Assembly: GCA_963825405.1 (NCBI GenBank)
Contig: CAWGTB010000001.1
Coordinates: 1 to 64,000 of the forward strand
Direction of reading: 5' to 3'
DNA from: JACPNO01 sp963825405
GTDB taxonomy: Bacteria > Acidobacteriota > Terriglobia > Bryobacterales > Bryobacteraceae
DNA length: 64,000 nt
A program made the translations under genes and the position numbers. Numbering within the stretch: position 1 is the first letter of the stretch; every line of letters begins with the position of its first letter. Below the pieces are notes generated by a model. It had not been told where the DNA came from. It did no database searches and saw only the letters and a program-made list of their open reading frames with translations. Below are positions 44,634-54,617 of this stretch, piece after piece.

Positions 44634-46851
44634 CTACTGGCGAGCCAACTGCTCCGCCGTTCGCTCCAGCACGCCTGCCTGGCGTTCCATCCGGCGCAGT
44701 TGTTGCTCGGCGGGGTTGATTTCGGGGAGACGGCGGACGGGTCATCGTTCGACAGCAGCCTTCTTCGACCGCGTTATCAATGGACGGATGCCTCCTCATC
44801 GAGGGCCGCGTGTAAGCCATCGCCGAGCCTCTCGAGCCGTGTCTGCAACGCGCTCCGCTCGGGTGCGGGTATGCAGGTTCGGAGTCTCCAACGACCGCCA
44901 GTGTCGTTACGGCACGCGTCATTCGGCGCAGATAGGTCACAAACGTCAGCGCCTCTTCCCAGCGCGTGCCGGAGGAGAGCGGAACACGCGGTTCGAGCAT
45001 GATTCGGTCCAGCGTCTCCTCGGCGTCGTTGATCGCCAGTCCGCAGGCCCGCCGCGCCGGAGCGAGCAGGCTTCGATCTGCGGCTGACCCGGTCTGCAGC
45101 GAGATCCTTTCACGTCCCAGAAGCGAAGCATCGCGCGCACGTACTCCGCATCAGCCAAGGCGCCTCGAGCGAGCAGCCGACCCAACTCCAGGCTTATCGC
45201 GCTCCGGCCACAGCAGCCGCATCGCAATTACCGCGACGAGCGCGCCAAGCAGTGTTGTACCCATTCGTACGCCTGCGAAGCGCCAATCGCGCAGTTGCGG
45301 CAGGCTGAGTAGGACGAACGTTGGAGTTAGGAAGAAGCAGTACCAGGCGTAGTCGATCGCATAGGTCGCAAGCGTCAGGACGCTGGTGATTGTGATGGCC
45401 AGCGATCAGCCCGGCTTCGCTGTGCAACGCAGCCGCGAGAATGGCAGCAAGCACGCCGCCCGCGATTGTGCCGCCGACGCGTTGTGCGCCGCGCCGCAAC
45501 GTGCCTGAGCTGTAAGGCTGCAGCACGATGATCGAGGTCATCGCCAGCCACGCTCCGTGACGGACGTGCACCGTCCGCATCAGCAGCACATCGACTGCGC
45601 CGACGACCAGCATCCGCAGAGCGTGACGCATCATCACGGAGCGCGGTCGTCCAGTTTGCTCGCGCAGCATCGACCATCGTCTGCCAGCCGGAACGCAGCA
45701 TCGGATCGGCACCGGAACTGGAGAGCAGCGATCTTGTGCCAGCGCGCGGTCGGCACTCGCCCGCCGAGGCTACGCGGAACTCGACGCCGCTCCACAGCGC
45801 TCTTACCGCCTCGAAGGCGACCTCGACATTCAGCAGAGCGTCGCGCTGATCCTGCGCGAGAAGCGCAATCAGCGATCCGGCGGGTGCGTCCAACGCTCGA
45901 ACTGCCGCTTCCGCGCTTGCGCAGGTAGCTCGATCGAGTGTGAGCCTTCGGGAGCGAAGGATTCCGCTCCATCTGCTGGTCGCTGGCGCAGACTGTCGGC
46001 GATGGCGCGCTCGGCACGGCTAAGCCATCGCAGTGCGTCGGCGATGGCTTGTTGCGACTCCGCATCGGGAGCAGTCTCGAAGAGCTCGGTCCAGCGAATC
46101 GTTCCGGCGAAGAGGATGTCGGCGGTCTCCAGCAGCACTGTGAGAGAGCGCGCACGGATGGTTCGCGCCGTGACTCGAGCGCCGGTTGTGCCGATGGCTG
46201 CGCGCGCGGCTTCCATCTGCAGACGCATGCTGCGTTGCAGTTCGTGCATGACGATGCCGTTGCTGTTGACGATCCTCGCTGTCAGGCGCTGTATTGTGGA
46301 CTCCGGCTGTGAATGCGGAGAGCAAGGTGTAGCACTCGCCGACGGCGAGTCGCGCCGGACGGAAAGGATCGAGCGGCCACAGGAAGAGACTAAGCGCCGC
46401 GGCCCACAGGCCTCCGAGTACGAAGGCCAGCGCATTCGCAAGCGCGCCACTGAGCGTGTGCGTCAAGCCGCCGTAACCGGCGAAGTAGATCACCAGGATG
46501 ATCACTGAGGTCGAGGCCAGCTGGTTGGTGAGCACGCGCGCGAAGGTGATTGCAAAGCAGAAGCCCGCTGTCACGATGACCGCTATCCACAATGGCGTCG
46601 TCGCCATCGATCCCGCGACGCTCGCAATGGCACCGCCAAGAATCACCGTGAGCATCGTGGTGAGGCGACTGCGATACGGGCCTCCGTTGTCGACCAGGAT
46701 GACCTCGAAGCCTCCCAGCGCCGCCGCGCCCATCGGTCTGCCGAGGTACAGGCAGACGACCATCGCGGCCGCAACGGCGATACCTGCGCGCAGGCCGCGC
46801 GTCCAGTGAAGCCGCCGCAGCGTGGCGGCCCAGGCTTGCAGATGAAGGCAT
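44634..46851 (-). CDS. FUSC family membrane protein (frameshifted)
   Basis: About 735 residues across many frames. N-terminal membrane block: TRGLRAGIAVAAAMVVCLYL, AALGGFEVILVDNGGPYRSR, LTVILGGAIASVAGSMATTP and VIILVIYFAGYGGLTHTLSG. A long cytoplasmic region holds LQRSMRLQMEAARAAIGTTG and RTIRARSLTVLLETADILFA. The second membrane block, HALRMLVVGAVDVLLMRTVH then GAWLAMTSIIVLQPYSSGTL and QRVGGTIAGGVLAAILAAAL, is the FUSC signature. The C-terminus ends RRMERQAGVLERTAEQLARQ at 44634. FUSC/AaeB proteins export aromatic acids. Six or more indels make this the most broken gene here. Confidence 0.8.
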
Positions 46852-46891
46852 AGAGAGAGTGTAGCTCCGCGATTAGCCCGCAGGCTGGTGC

Positions 46892-47792
46892 TCAGCGTAT
46901 GTGAGCCTTGGAGTGTGTCGTCAGCGTGACGGCCGCAGCGAGAATCAGCGCGCCGCCGGTCCAGGCGCTGGGACCGAGATGTTCGCCGAGTACAAAGACG
47001 CCGAGCAGGCTGCCGATCAGCGGTTCCATGTTGAGCAGCACGCCAGCCTGCGAGGCCGGAACCTGCGTCATGCCCCAGTTCCACAGCAGGGTCGTGGTTG
47101 CGGTGCAAAGAATGCCGCTGGCAGCGAGCGCCAGCCATGCCTTCATGCAGACGTGTGCGACCGGAGGCAGGCCGTAACGCGCAGGAACCCACGCCAGCAG
47201 CATCAGCGTACCCAGCAACAGGCCGTAGGCCGTGACGACGATAGGCGAGTGCCGGTCCATCAGACGCTTGTTCAGCAGGATCCAGCCCAGCGCAATGCCG
47301 AGCGAGAGCACGATCAGCAGATCGCCGGCCAGCGAGGGCTCGCCAGCTCCCGATGCCGTGACGGCCGAGCGCGATCAGAGCAGCGCCTGCAGTCGAGACA
47401 GCCAGCGCAAGCCAGCCAACTGCGTCCAGGCGCTCGTGCGCGAAGAGGGTCGCTCCGACGGCGAGAATGACCGGCATGGTGCCCACCATCAGAGCGGCGT
47501 GCGAGACGGTGGTGAGCGAGAGTCCGTAGAACTGGATCAGGAACTGGACAGGAACGCCGAGGAACGAGGCGGCGGCGAGAACGCCCCACTCCCTTGCAGT
47601 CAGACCCGGTCGATGCGTCACGAGCAGCGGCACCAGAGCGACCATCGCGAAGAGGAAGCGGTAGAGCACCATGTGCGCGAACGACATCTCGGCCAGCGCG
47701 ATCTTGCCGAAGAAGAAGCCGCAGCCCCAGAGCGAGCTGGCGATGGCGCACGCGACGAAGCCGAGGGCGCGCCGCTTGTGAGTGGAAGGCAT
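46892..47792 (-). CDS. EamA/DMT family transporter (one or two frameshifts)
   Basis: About 300 residues, ten membrane segments. Start at 47792 (MPSTHKRRALGFVACAIASS), then LWGCGFFFGKIALAEMSFAH, FLGVPVQFLIQFYGLSLTTV and GWLALAVSTAGAALIALG. A shift near 47340 leads to LSLGIALGWILLNKRLMDRH, YGLLLGTLMLLAWVPARYGL and GVLLNMEPLIGSLLGVFVLG. The two EamA halves are complete. It lies 40 bases upstream of the FUSC gene on the same strand, so the two may be co-transcribed. Confidence 0.85.
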
Positions 47793-47816
47793 ATCTCCAC
47801 TGTCGCACAAAACGAA

Positions 47817-47842
47817 GCGGGCGCAGCCGAAGCCGCACCCGC
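47817..47842 (-). terminator. Terminator after the M13 peptidase gene
   Basis: On the minus strand an 11-bp stem GCGGGTGCGGC / GCTGCGCCCGC (two G-U pairs) with a TTCG tetraloop is followed by TTCGTTTTG. It lies 22 bases past the M13 peptidase stop at 47864 and before the transporter start at 47792. Confidence 0.8.
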
Positions 47843-47863
47843 ATCTTGCTGACTCCGTGTCAG

Positions 47864-49968
47864 CTACCAGACGCGGCAGCTGTTGGCGGGGACCATCGGT
47901 GTGCCCTTCTTGCAGCTGAAGGCCGCTGCGAAGCCGGGCTGGTTGACGATGGCGCCGGTCACGCGGAAGTGGTCGGGCGAGTGCGGATCGGTGAGGACCT
48001 GCTGGCGGATCACCTCGGGCCGCGAGTTCTCGCAGTAGTTCTGCGCGTAGCCGATGTAGAAGCGCTGCGGCGAGGTGTAGCCGTCAATCTTCTTCGTCAG
48101 GTCGACCTTGTTGATCTTTGCGCGCTCGAGGTAGGCCAGATAGGCGAGCACAAGGCCGCCGTTGTCGGCGGTGTTTTCGCCCAGCGTCAGCTTGCCGTTC
48201 ACCTTCACGTCGTCGACTGCGGTGAAGGAGCCGTACTCGTTGACGAGGCAGTCGGTGCGGGTGTCGAACTTCTTCGCGTCGTCGGCCGTCCACCAGTCGC
48301 TCAGGTTGCCCTTGGCGTCGAACTTGCGGCCCTCGTCGTCGAAGCCGTGCGTCAGCTCGTGGCCGATGACAGCGCCGATGTGGCCATAGTTGACGGCGTC
48401 ATCCTGCTTGGGGTCGTAGAAGGCAGGCTGCAGAATGCCGGCGGGGAAGTTGATGTCGTTCATGCTGGGGTCGTAGTAGGCGTTGACGGTAGGCGGCGTC
48501 ATGCCCCACTCGCTGTGGTCGACCGGCTGGCCGATCTTGGCGAGCTGGCGGTCGTTCTCAAAGGCCGTGCCGCGGAACTTGTTGCCGAGCGCATCGTCTG
48601 GCTTGACCTCGAGCTTCGTGTAGTCGCGCCACTTGTCCGGATAGCCGATCTTGTTGGCGACAGCGTGCAGTTTCTCCTTCGCGCGCACCTTGGTCGCGGC
48701 GGACATCCAGTCGAGCTGATCGATATCGCGGTCCATCGCGTTCTCGATGTCGTGGACCATCTCGAGCATCTTCGCCTTGCTGTCTCCGGCGAAGTACTGC
48801 GCCACGTAGACCTGACCCAGTGCCTCGCCCAGCGCGCCGTTCACCGCGTTTGAGCAGCGCTTCCAGCGCGCGCTCTGCTGCGGCTGGCCGGTCAGTGTGC
48901 GACCGTAGAAGTCGAAGTTCTCATCGTCGAAACGCTTCGGGAGCCGATTCGCCGCAGCCCGTAAGCAGGTGATAGCGCATGTACGCCTTCAGCGTGTCGA
49001 GGTCCGTTGCCTGAACCTCAGAGATCATTGCGGCGATGAACGCCGGATTGGCGTTGTTGATCTCCTTGATGTCGGGGGAGCTGATTGCAGTGCGAAACAT
49101 CTCGAACGCCGGGGCAGGGAAGGTCTGGTTGAAGGTCTCAATCGTCTGCAGGTGATAGATCTTTTCGGGATCGCGCCGCTCGGTGACAGGCATGGAGGCC
49201 TTGGCCAGAGCCGTCTCGAAGACCATGATGGCTTCGGCATCCTTCTGGGCCTGCTCCGGCGTAGCTGCCGGCGAGTGTCAGCATCTTCGCGACGTGGTCG
49301 ACGTACTGCTTGCGAACGGTCTCGTCCTTGGCTCCGGTGCGAATGTAGTAGTCGCGCTCCGGCAGGCCGAGGCCGGCCTGGTCGACAAAGGCGATCTGCT
49401 TGCTGGCGTCCTTGAAGTCCTGCTGCTCGCCGTAGCCGAAGAAGACGTCGATGCCATTGCGCTGCAGCTTGCCGGCGAGCGCGGCCAGATCGTTCTTGTC
49501 GTTGACGGCGTCGATCTCGTCGAGCAAGGGCTTCAAGGGCGCCAGGCCCTTCGCCTCGATGGCGTCGGTATCCATGCAGCTCTTGTAGTAGTCGCCGATC
49601 TTCTGCTCGTTGGGAGTGCGGCCTGCCCCGCCGGCCGCTGCCTTGAGCAGGATGCCGTTCAGCGACTGGGTGTTGACGTTGAAGAGGGCGTAGAACTCGT
49701 CGACCGCCGGCTGGTCGGCAGGAATGGGGTGGTTCGCGGCGAACTTGCCGCAGGCGAACTTGTAGAAGTCGGTGCAGGGATCGACAGCAGATATCGATGG
49801 AGGAGGAGTCGAAGCCGGGGATCGCTTTGTAAACCTCGGCAGCCTTGACGGTCTTGCCATCTGTGCCCTGGCTCTGTTGCGCATAGGCGGTAATTGTGAG
49901 CAGGCGCCGCGAGGCTCAACTGCGGCGATGCTGCCAAGGCGCAGCGAAACCATCTTGTGTCTATTCAT
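47864..49968 (-). CDS. M13 family zinc metallopeptidase (neprilysin/PepO-like), frameshifted
   Basis: About 700 residues. I take the ATG at 49968 (MNRHKMVSLRLGSIAAVEPR); the signal peptide is blurred by a break near 49900. The N-terminal M13 domain has DPCTDFYKFACGKFAANHPI then PADQPAVDEFYALF. Further breaks lie near 49260 and 48880. The C-terminal peptidase domain shows YYDPSMNDINFPAGILQPAF, the zinc motif IGHELTHGFDDEG, GENTADNGGLVLAYLAYLER (third ligand Glu) and ends MVPANSCRVW as M13 enzymes do. An exported endopeptidase for small peptides. Confidence 0.9.
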
Positions 49969-50128
49969 CCTGTGTTCGTCCCTTCGGTATTTCATCTGCT
50001 TTTGTATCACTGCGGGAGGCAATGGTTTACGGTTTGGTTGGACGGGCGCATGCTCCCATTGGCGAGCATAGTTCGTCTGTGAAAGAGTAGTAGCCTAGCG
50101 CGCCCTCTGCGGGTACGCGCTCATCATC

Positions 50129-51789
50129 ATGCCGGTTCCAAGCATCATCGACGCGAGTCCCAGCCTCCGCAAGTTGCTGCGGCTGCTTCTGCTCGTTTTT
50201 GTGACGAAGGGCGCCTTGGCCAAAGGGCCTGACCCGTCGGCTCGGATCCCCTTGGAACCTCTTGGTTTTCCGACACTTCCGAATCAGTTCCTGCTCTCCG
50301 GAAGCTCCATGTTTACGGTCGATTTTGTCGACGACAAGCACCTCCTGGTGACCTTCAGCACCAAGAAGCTGCTGAAGCGCCTGGCGGAGTGTCCGGCCAC
50401 GGATCAGGACCGCATCGTCGACGCCGTGTTGCTTGAGGTTCCAACCGGTAAGGTGCTGGCGCGCACCTCCTGGCGCACGCACGACCGAGGCCAGTATCTG
50501 TGGAGTCTCGGACACGGACGCTTCATGCTTCGCATGCGCGATACGCTCACGACCTTTGCTCCCATGGCGAACCTTGCCAAGGGCGACGCCTTCAGGGAAC
50601 GCCCTTTATCACTACGGAGCGCCGAATCGGCGGCGTTCTGTTGTCACCTGACGCCGACCTGATGATCCTCGAGACCATGGAGCCTCGTCCATTGCCCTCG
50701 GATTCTGTTCAGCCGACCGCAACACTGTCTCCTGAGGAGCAGAGGGTGCGGCTTGAATCTCCGGTCCAGATCAACTTCTTCCGCTTACTGCAGCAGGCGG
50801 GCGAGGAGGTCGTCGCTCGTCCTGGCGGCGCGCTTCGAACCCGCGTCCCGGGACGCATCCCCGCCAACTCTAACGGTTACGTTTCTATCGTCGATCAGGG
50901 ACATCAGCGCTGGGCCTTCGACTTCCGCACCTACAGCGGCAAGGTGAAGGAGTTGTCGCCGTTTGAGTCGACCTGCAGGCCGACTCCGATTCTGGTCAGC
51001 CGGGGTGAGTTCATCGCCTTCGGCTGTCATCTCAGCCACACTCCACAGGTCATCGCGGGATTCAATATGAGTGGCGAGGAGATGTGGGAGCAGAACATGC
51101 CGGAAACCTATGTCGCTCCAACGTTCGACTATGCGCCGAGAGCCGGCCGGTTCGTGATGAGCCGCGTCTTGACGCACAGCTCTGTCGTGCAGGGGGGCGA
51201 CATTCTAATGCCGGAGTTGGTCTCCGGGCAGAGCATCGTGGTCTACCAGACCGACAGCGGAAGACAGGTACTGCGCATCGACGCCACGCCTGTAGTGCGT
51301 GCGGGGCAGAACTTCTCGCTCTCGCCAGATGGACTGAGTCTCGCCGTCGTTCGCGATAATGCAGTAGAAATCCATACCTTGCCGCCGCTGACGCCCAAGG
51401 AACGAGACGCGGTGCAGAAATCTGAGGTGTCGGCTCCGAATGACGATGGCGGTGCGCCTGTATCGTTTGGTGAGCAGGGGACGACAACTGACGCAGTTGC
51501 TGTGAGGCCAGCAGAGACTAATCCAGTTGCGTCGCAAAGCACCCCGCCTGTCGATCCTCCGGCTGCTGCGAACGCGACGGGGACGCAGCAGTCAGCGCCA
51601 CCAGCTGCGCCTGAAGCGACGCCCCCGGCAGCCGCCACGTCCGAACATCCGTCCGATAGGTCAGCACCAACTGGCGGCGATGAGAAGCAGGCAAGTCCGG
51701 CTGAGTCACCGCGCAAACCACCCACGCTTTACAACGAGCCGGGAGAGAAGCCCGGCGAAGCGAATCAGAAGACCACTCCACAGCAATAG
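50129..51789 (+). CDS. Secreted hypothetical protein with propeller-like body and Pro/Ala tail (frameshifted)
   Basis: About 550 residues. The N-terminus RKLLRLLLLVFVTKGALAKG is a signal or anchor segment. A shift near 50620 joins MFTVDFVDDKHLLVTFSTKK and GQYLWSLGHGRFMLRMRDTL to ERRIGGVLLSPDADLMILET. The body repeats a beta-propeller-like pattern (HQRWAFDFRTYSGKVKELSP, FIAFGCHLSHTPQVIAGFNM, AGQNFSLSPDGLSLAVVRDN). The last 120 residues are Pro/Ala/Thr/Glu-rich and disordered. Common type in Acidobacteriaceae, function unknown. It is the last gene before the composition break; its TAG at 51787-51789 sits right at the join. Confidence 0.75.
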
Positions 51790-51800
51790 AAAAGGCACTC
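51790..51800. other. Composition and taxon break (probable chimeric join)
   Basis: Upstream genes are GC-rich and acidobacterial; downstream genes are clearly AT-richer with Bacteroidota family sequences and gene order. The first downstream gene lacks its 5' end. No tRNA, integrase, IS element or direct repeat is visible at the join. The exact base cannot be fixed; it is near the end of the stop codon at 51789. Confidence 0.75.
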
Positions 51801-52208
51801 CGAAGAGTCTCGCGGCTGCCGCGCTCTATGCAAAACCGGTTAATCTGCATACCGTCGCAGGTATCTTCAAGTATATTGCGAGCGCATTGTTTGGGAGGAG
51901 GGCCTTTTCTGGCGAACCGGTTTATCTGATAACCGGTCTGGTAATGCATTACCTGATTGCCATATGCTGGACAGCGGTTTACCTGCTGTTGTTATTCCGG
52001 ATTTTTAAACCGGGATTTGTTTGGGCCAAAACGATTTTATTTTCCTGTACAGTTTGGATCGTAATGAATGGAATCGTATTGCCCCTCTGCGGATTAACTT
52101 CGAGCTCACCAGGACGCCTGGACGATTTTTAAATCCTATGCCCCGATCCTGCTTTGTGTAGCTTTTCCTATCTGTTTTATTTTAGAAAAAAAATCTGCAC
52201 GTATGTAA
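51792..52208 (+). CDS. Bacteroidota membrane protein, DUF1440/YagU-like (5' missing, one frameshift)
   Basis: Begins in frame at the join as KGTPKSLAAAALYAKPVNLH, then TVAGIFKYIASALFGRRAFS, YLITGLVMHYLIAICWTAVY and VWAKTILFSCTVWIVMNGIV, a multi-helix membrane protein of the YagU/DUF1440 kind. A shift near 52105 continues as WTIFKSYAPILLCVAFPICF then ILEKKSARM with a TAA at 52208. The N-terminal helix is missing, consistent with a cut at the join. Function unknown. Confidence 0.6.
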
Positions 52209-52258
52209 AATTTGCCTGGTCCAAACAGATGAACCAACATACTGCGGGGATAAATTTT

Positions 52259-53206
52259 TCATTTGATCCTTTGTTTAGCTTTTTCTTTCAGGGAGTGAAT
52301 ACTTACGTTCAGTTCAAATCCAATCAGCAGTATCAGGGCATTGAAATAAACAACAATCATCAGGATCAGAATGGTACCTATGGATCCATATACTTTATTG
52401 TAGGTGCCGAACTTGTTTACCCAAAACGAAAAAATAAAAGTCAACAGGATCATCATCATGGTCGCCAGGAGCGTTCCCGGAGAAAATAACCTCCATTTTT
52501 CACGGATGGAAGGGGCATGTTTATAGATATAAGCAATCGCAAAATAAAACATCGGAATGATTACTACCCAGCGCAGGCTTTTAAATACCCACTTCATGGA
52601 CTGCCTATGGATATGCAATGCCCTGAACACATAACGAAGCAATTCATCCTGTGTGACCAGGATGATGCCGCTCCCGATAATCAAAATAATCAGGACTAGT
52701 GTGAGCTGAATCGCAACCAGCCGGTTGTGAAAAAAATTTCTTGGAAAATGGGAGTGGGGCGAAAGGGATTTGTTAAAAGACCGCATCAGACCAATCATAG
52801 CGTCGGAGGCATAATACAAAGAAATCACGAGTCCGACCGACAACAATCCACCACGTGGTTTGGTCAGAAAGTCTGTCAGAAAATTTGAAACAAGTACATA
52901 GGTATTCTGGTTGGGTGTGATTTCTTTTGTCAACAATAATAGTTGGCTGGTCAGTTTTTTCGAAACCGGAAGATAAGGGATCAGGGTACATAAAAATATG
53001 GTTGCGGCTGGAATGGCCAGGAGAAAACTGAATGCAATCGAACGGGCCCGGTCATTCAATCCGACCTTCTGAATCTGACTTTTAAAAAAAACGACTACTT
53101 CAAACAACGGTAAACCCTGAAACCCCGGAAGGTAAATGGACTTGCTTTTGGAAGAGGCATAACGATAAGGAAAAGAGGACCGGATAAATTTTTGAATACT
53201 GGTCAT
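52259..53206 (-). CDS. YihY/virulence factor BrkB family membrane protein
   Basis: Intact 315-residue protein with six membrane segments: IAFSFLLAIPAATIFLCTLI, GLLSVGLVISLYYASDAMIG, VAIQLTLVLIILIIGSGIIL, WVVIIPMFYFAIAYIYKHAP, LLATMMMILLTFIFSFWVNK and YGSIGTILILMIVVYFNALI. The last carries the conserved YGSIG...GFELN motif of YihY. The role is unclear in the family despite old RNase BN names. It overlaps the mltG stop by 4 bases. Confidence 0.9.
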   Translation of the reverse strand: MTSIQKFIRSSFPYRYASSKSKSIYLPGFQGLPLFEVVVFFKSQIQKVGLNDRARSIAFSFLLAIPAATIFLCTLIPYLPVSKKLTSQLLLLTKEITPNQNTYVLVSNFLTDFLTKPRGGLLSVGLVISLYYASDAMIGLMRSFNKSLSPHSHFPRNFFHNRLVAIQLTLVLIILIIGSGIILVTQDELLRYVFRALHIHRQSMKWVFKSLRWVVIIPMFYFAIAYIYKHAPSIREKWRLFSPGTLLATMMMILLTFIFSFWVNKFGTYNKVYGSIGTILILMIVVYFNALILLIGFELNVSIHSLKEKAKQRIK

Positions 53207-54240
53207 GGGGTTTCTTTTGATTGCTGACCGATCCGCATTTGTTCATCGAGGGCCTTCTGATACGCTCTTGCGTTCTTCATATGTTCTGAAAATGTTGCTG
53301 AAAAATTGGAATATCCAGAAAAATCCGGTTTAGCCACAAAATAATAATACCGGGTTTCCGGTGCATTAAGGACGGCTTCGATAGATTCCAGGGAAGGTGT
53401 GCAAATCGGTCCCGGAGGTAAGCCGGCTACGCGATAGGTGTTATAAGGCGATTCAAACAGCAGATATTTTTCGTATACTCTTTTCAGGTCAAAACGGCGG
53501 AGGGCAAATTTGACCGTTGGATCAGCCGATAAGCGCATACCTGTCGCTATACGGTTGAGATAAACGCTGGCAATTTTTGGCTTGTCTTCTTTGCGGGTTG
53601 TCTCTTCTTCCACAATGGAAGCCAGTATATATGCGGTTGTGCGGTTAAGACGATGGGCTTCGGCCTGGTGCAGGTGCTCCGGAGTCCAGAAAGCATTCGC
53701 TGCGGCATCGATTTTTCTGATGATCCGGGATGGAGTGGTGTTCCAGTAATACGTATAGGTGTCTGGAAAAACTATGGTCATCAAGGTGTTTGTATCAACT
53801 CCATAAACGCTTAAAGTGTCCTTGTTATTGATAAAGCGCATAAAAGCCGAGGAATCGCATTCAAATTTCCGACCGATCATCGATGCCAGATCTTCACGTG
53901 TCCTTAATTTAGTAATTACCAGGTTTACCGGAACCTGCCTGCCATTCCGCAGCATTTTCAGAATATTCAACAGACTCGCTCCCCGGCGAATTTCAAATTT
54001 TCCGGCTTTTATCGTCGAAGGATAAGAGACACGTTTTGCGAGCCAGTTGAATACTGAAGGGTATGAAAGCACCTTATCTTCTCTGATCACCGAATCCAGT
54101 TGATTAAAATTCATCCCTGTACGGATGTACAGTTCGTAATGGTCGGCATCAAAAGAAGTTGCCGGGCCTAGAATCAGAAATCCTGTGATGGCTGCGATTA
54201 AAATGATTAAAAGGAAAAGCAGGAGAAACAGTTTCTTCAC
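53203..54240 (-). CDS. mltG: Endolytic peptidoglycan transglycosylase MltG
   Basis: Intact 345-residue YceG-like protein. The N-terminal anchor KKLFLLLFLLIILIAAITGF is followed by a LysM-like part (YIRTGMNFNQLDSVIREDKV) and the catalytic domain: LMTIVFPDTYTYYWNTTPS, AYILASIVEEETTRKEDKPK with the catalytic Glu, YLNRIATGMRLSADPTVKFA, YNTYRVAGLPPGPICTPSLE and ETRYYYFVAKPDFSGYSNFS. Cleaves nascent glycan strands at the cytoplasmic membrane and so sets their length. Confidence 0.95.
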   Translation of the reverse strand: MKKLFLLLFLLIILIAAITGFLILGPATSFDADHYELYIRTGMNFNQLDSVIREDKVLSYPSVFNWLAKRVSYPSTIKAGKFEIRRGASLLNILKMLRNGRQVPVNLVITKLRTREDLASMIGRKFECDSSAFMRFINNKDTLSVYGVDTNTLMTIVFPDTYTYYWNTTPSRIIRKIDAAANAFWTPEHLHQAEAHRLNRTTAYILASIVEEETTRKEDKPKIASVYLNRIATGMRLSADPTVKFALRRFDLKRVYEKYLLFESPYNTYRVAGLPPGPICTPSLESIEAVLNAPETRYYYFVAKPDFSGYSNFSATFSEHMKNARAYQKALDEQMRIGQQSKETP

Positions 54241-54269
54241 GTGTATTTGGATTATTCACCAAAATAAAC

Positions 54270-54297
54270 AAAAAACCCCGTCATTGGAATGCGGGGT
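54270..54297 (-). terminator. Intrinsic terminator after secG
   Basis: On the minus strand a 6-bp stem ACCCCG/CGGGGT with an 11-base loop (54275-54297) is followed by a run of T (54274-54270). It lies 20 bases past the secG stop and separates the secG group from mltG. Confidence 0.85.
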
Positions 54298-54317
54298 CTT
54301 AAATATCACTTGATTAT

Positions 54318-54617
54318 CTATTTCTGCTGAGGTACACCACCCGGTATCGTGTTGGTGGTTGTAGGCTTCAGGTCCCTGACCTTGCCTGTAGATGCTTTTG
54401 GAATAAAAATAGTAGAAAAAATGCAAAGCAATACCACGGTTGTGGCCAGAATCCAGGTGCCCTTTTCCAGGATATCAGTAGTTTGTTTCACGCCCATAAA
54501 CTGATTGCTGAAACCAGCAACGTTACCTGCAAGTCCCCCGCCTTTTGGATTTTGGATAAGTACGATTAAACCCAGTAAACCACAAGCCAGTAATAAAATA
54601 ATAACAAAAAATATCAT
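54318..54617 (-). CDS. secG: Preprotein translocase subunit SecG
   Basis: Intact 99-residue protein with two membrane helices (MIFFVIILLLACGLLGLIVL and GTWILATTVVLLCIFSTIFI) and the loop NPKGGGLAGNVAGFSNQFMG then VKQTTDILEK, which is the Bacteroidota SecG signature. Accessory subunit of SecYEG. It overlaps the stop of the upstream TPR gene by 4 bases (54614-54617). Confidence 0.95.
   Translation of the reverse strand: MIFFVIILLLACGLLGLIVLIQNPKGGGLAGNVAGFSNQFMGVKQTTDILEKGTWILATTVVLLCIFSTIFIPKASTGKVRDLKPTTTNTIPGGVPQQK

Noticed and set aside
46020..47810. A single 596-residue minus-strand ORF covering two transporters
   Set aside because: It joins the N-terminal half of the EamA transporter to the FUSC protein through out-of-frame sequence; the true EamA C-terminus lies in another frame and stops at 46892.
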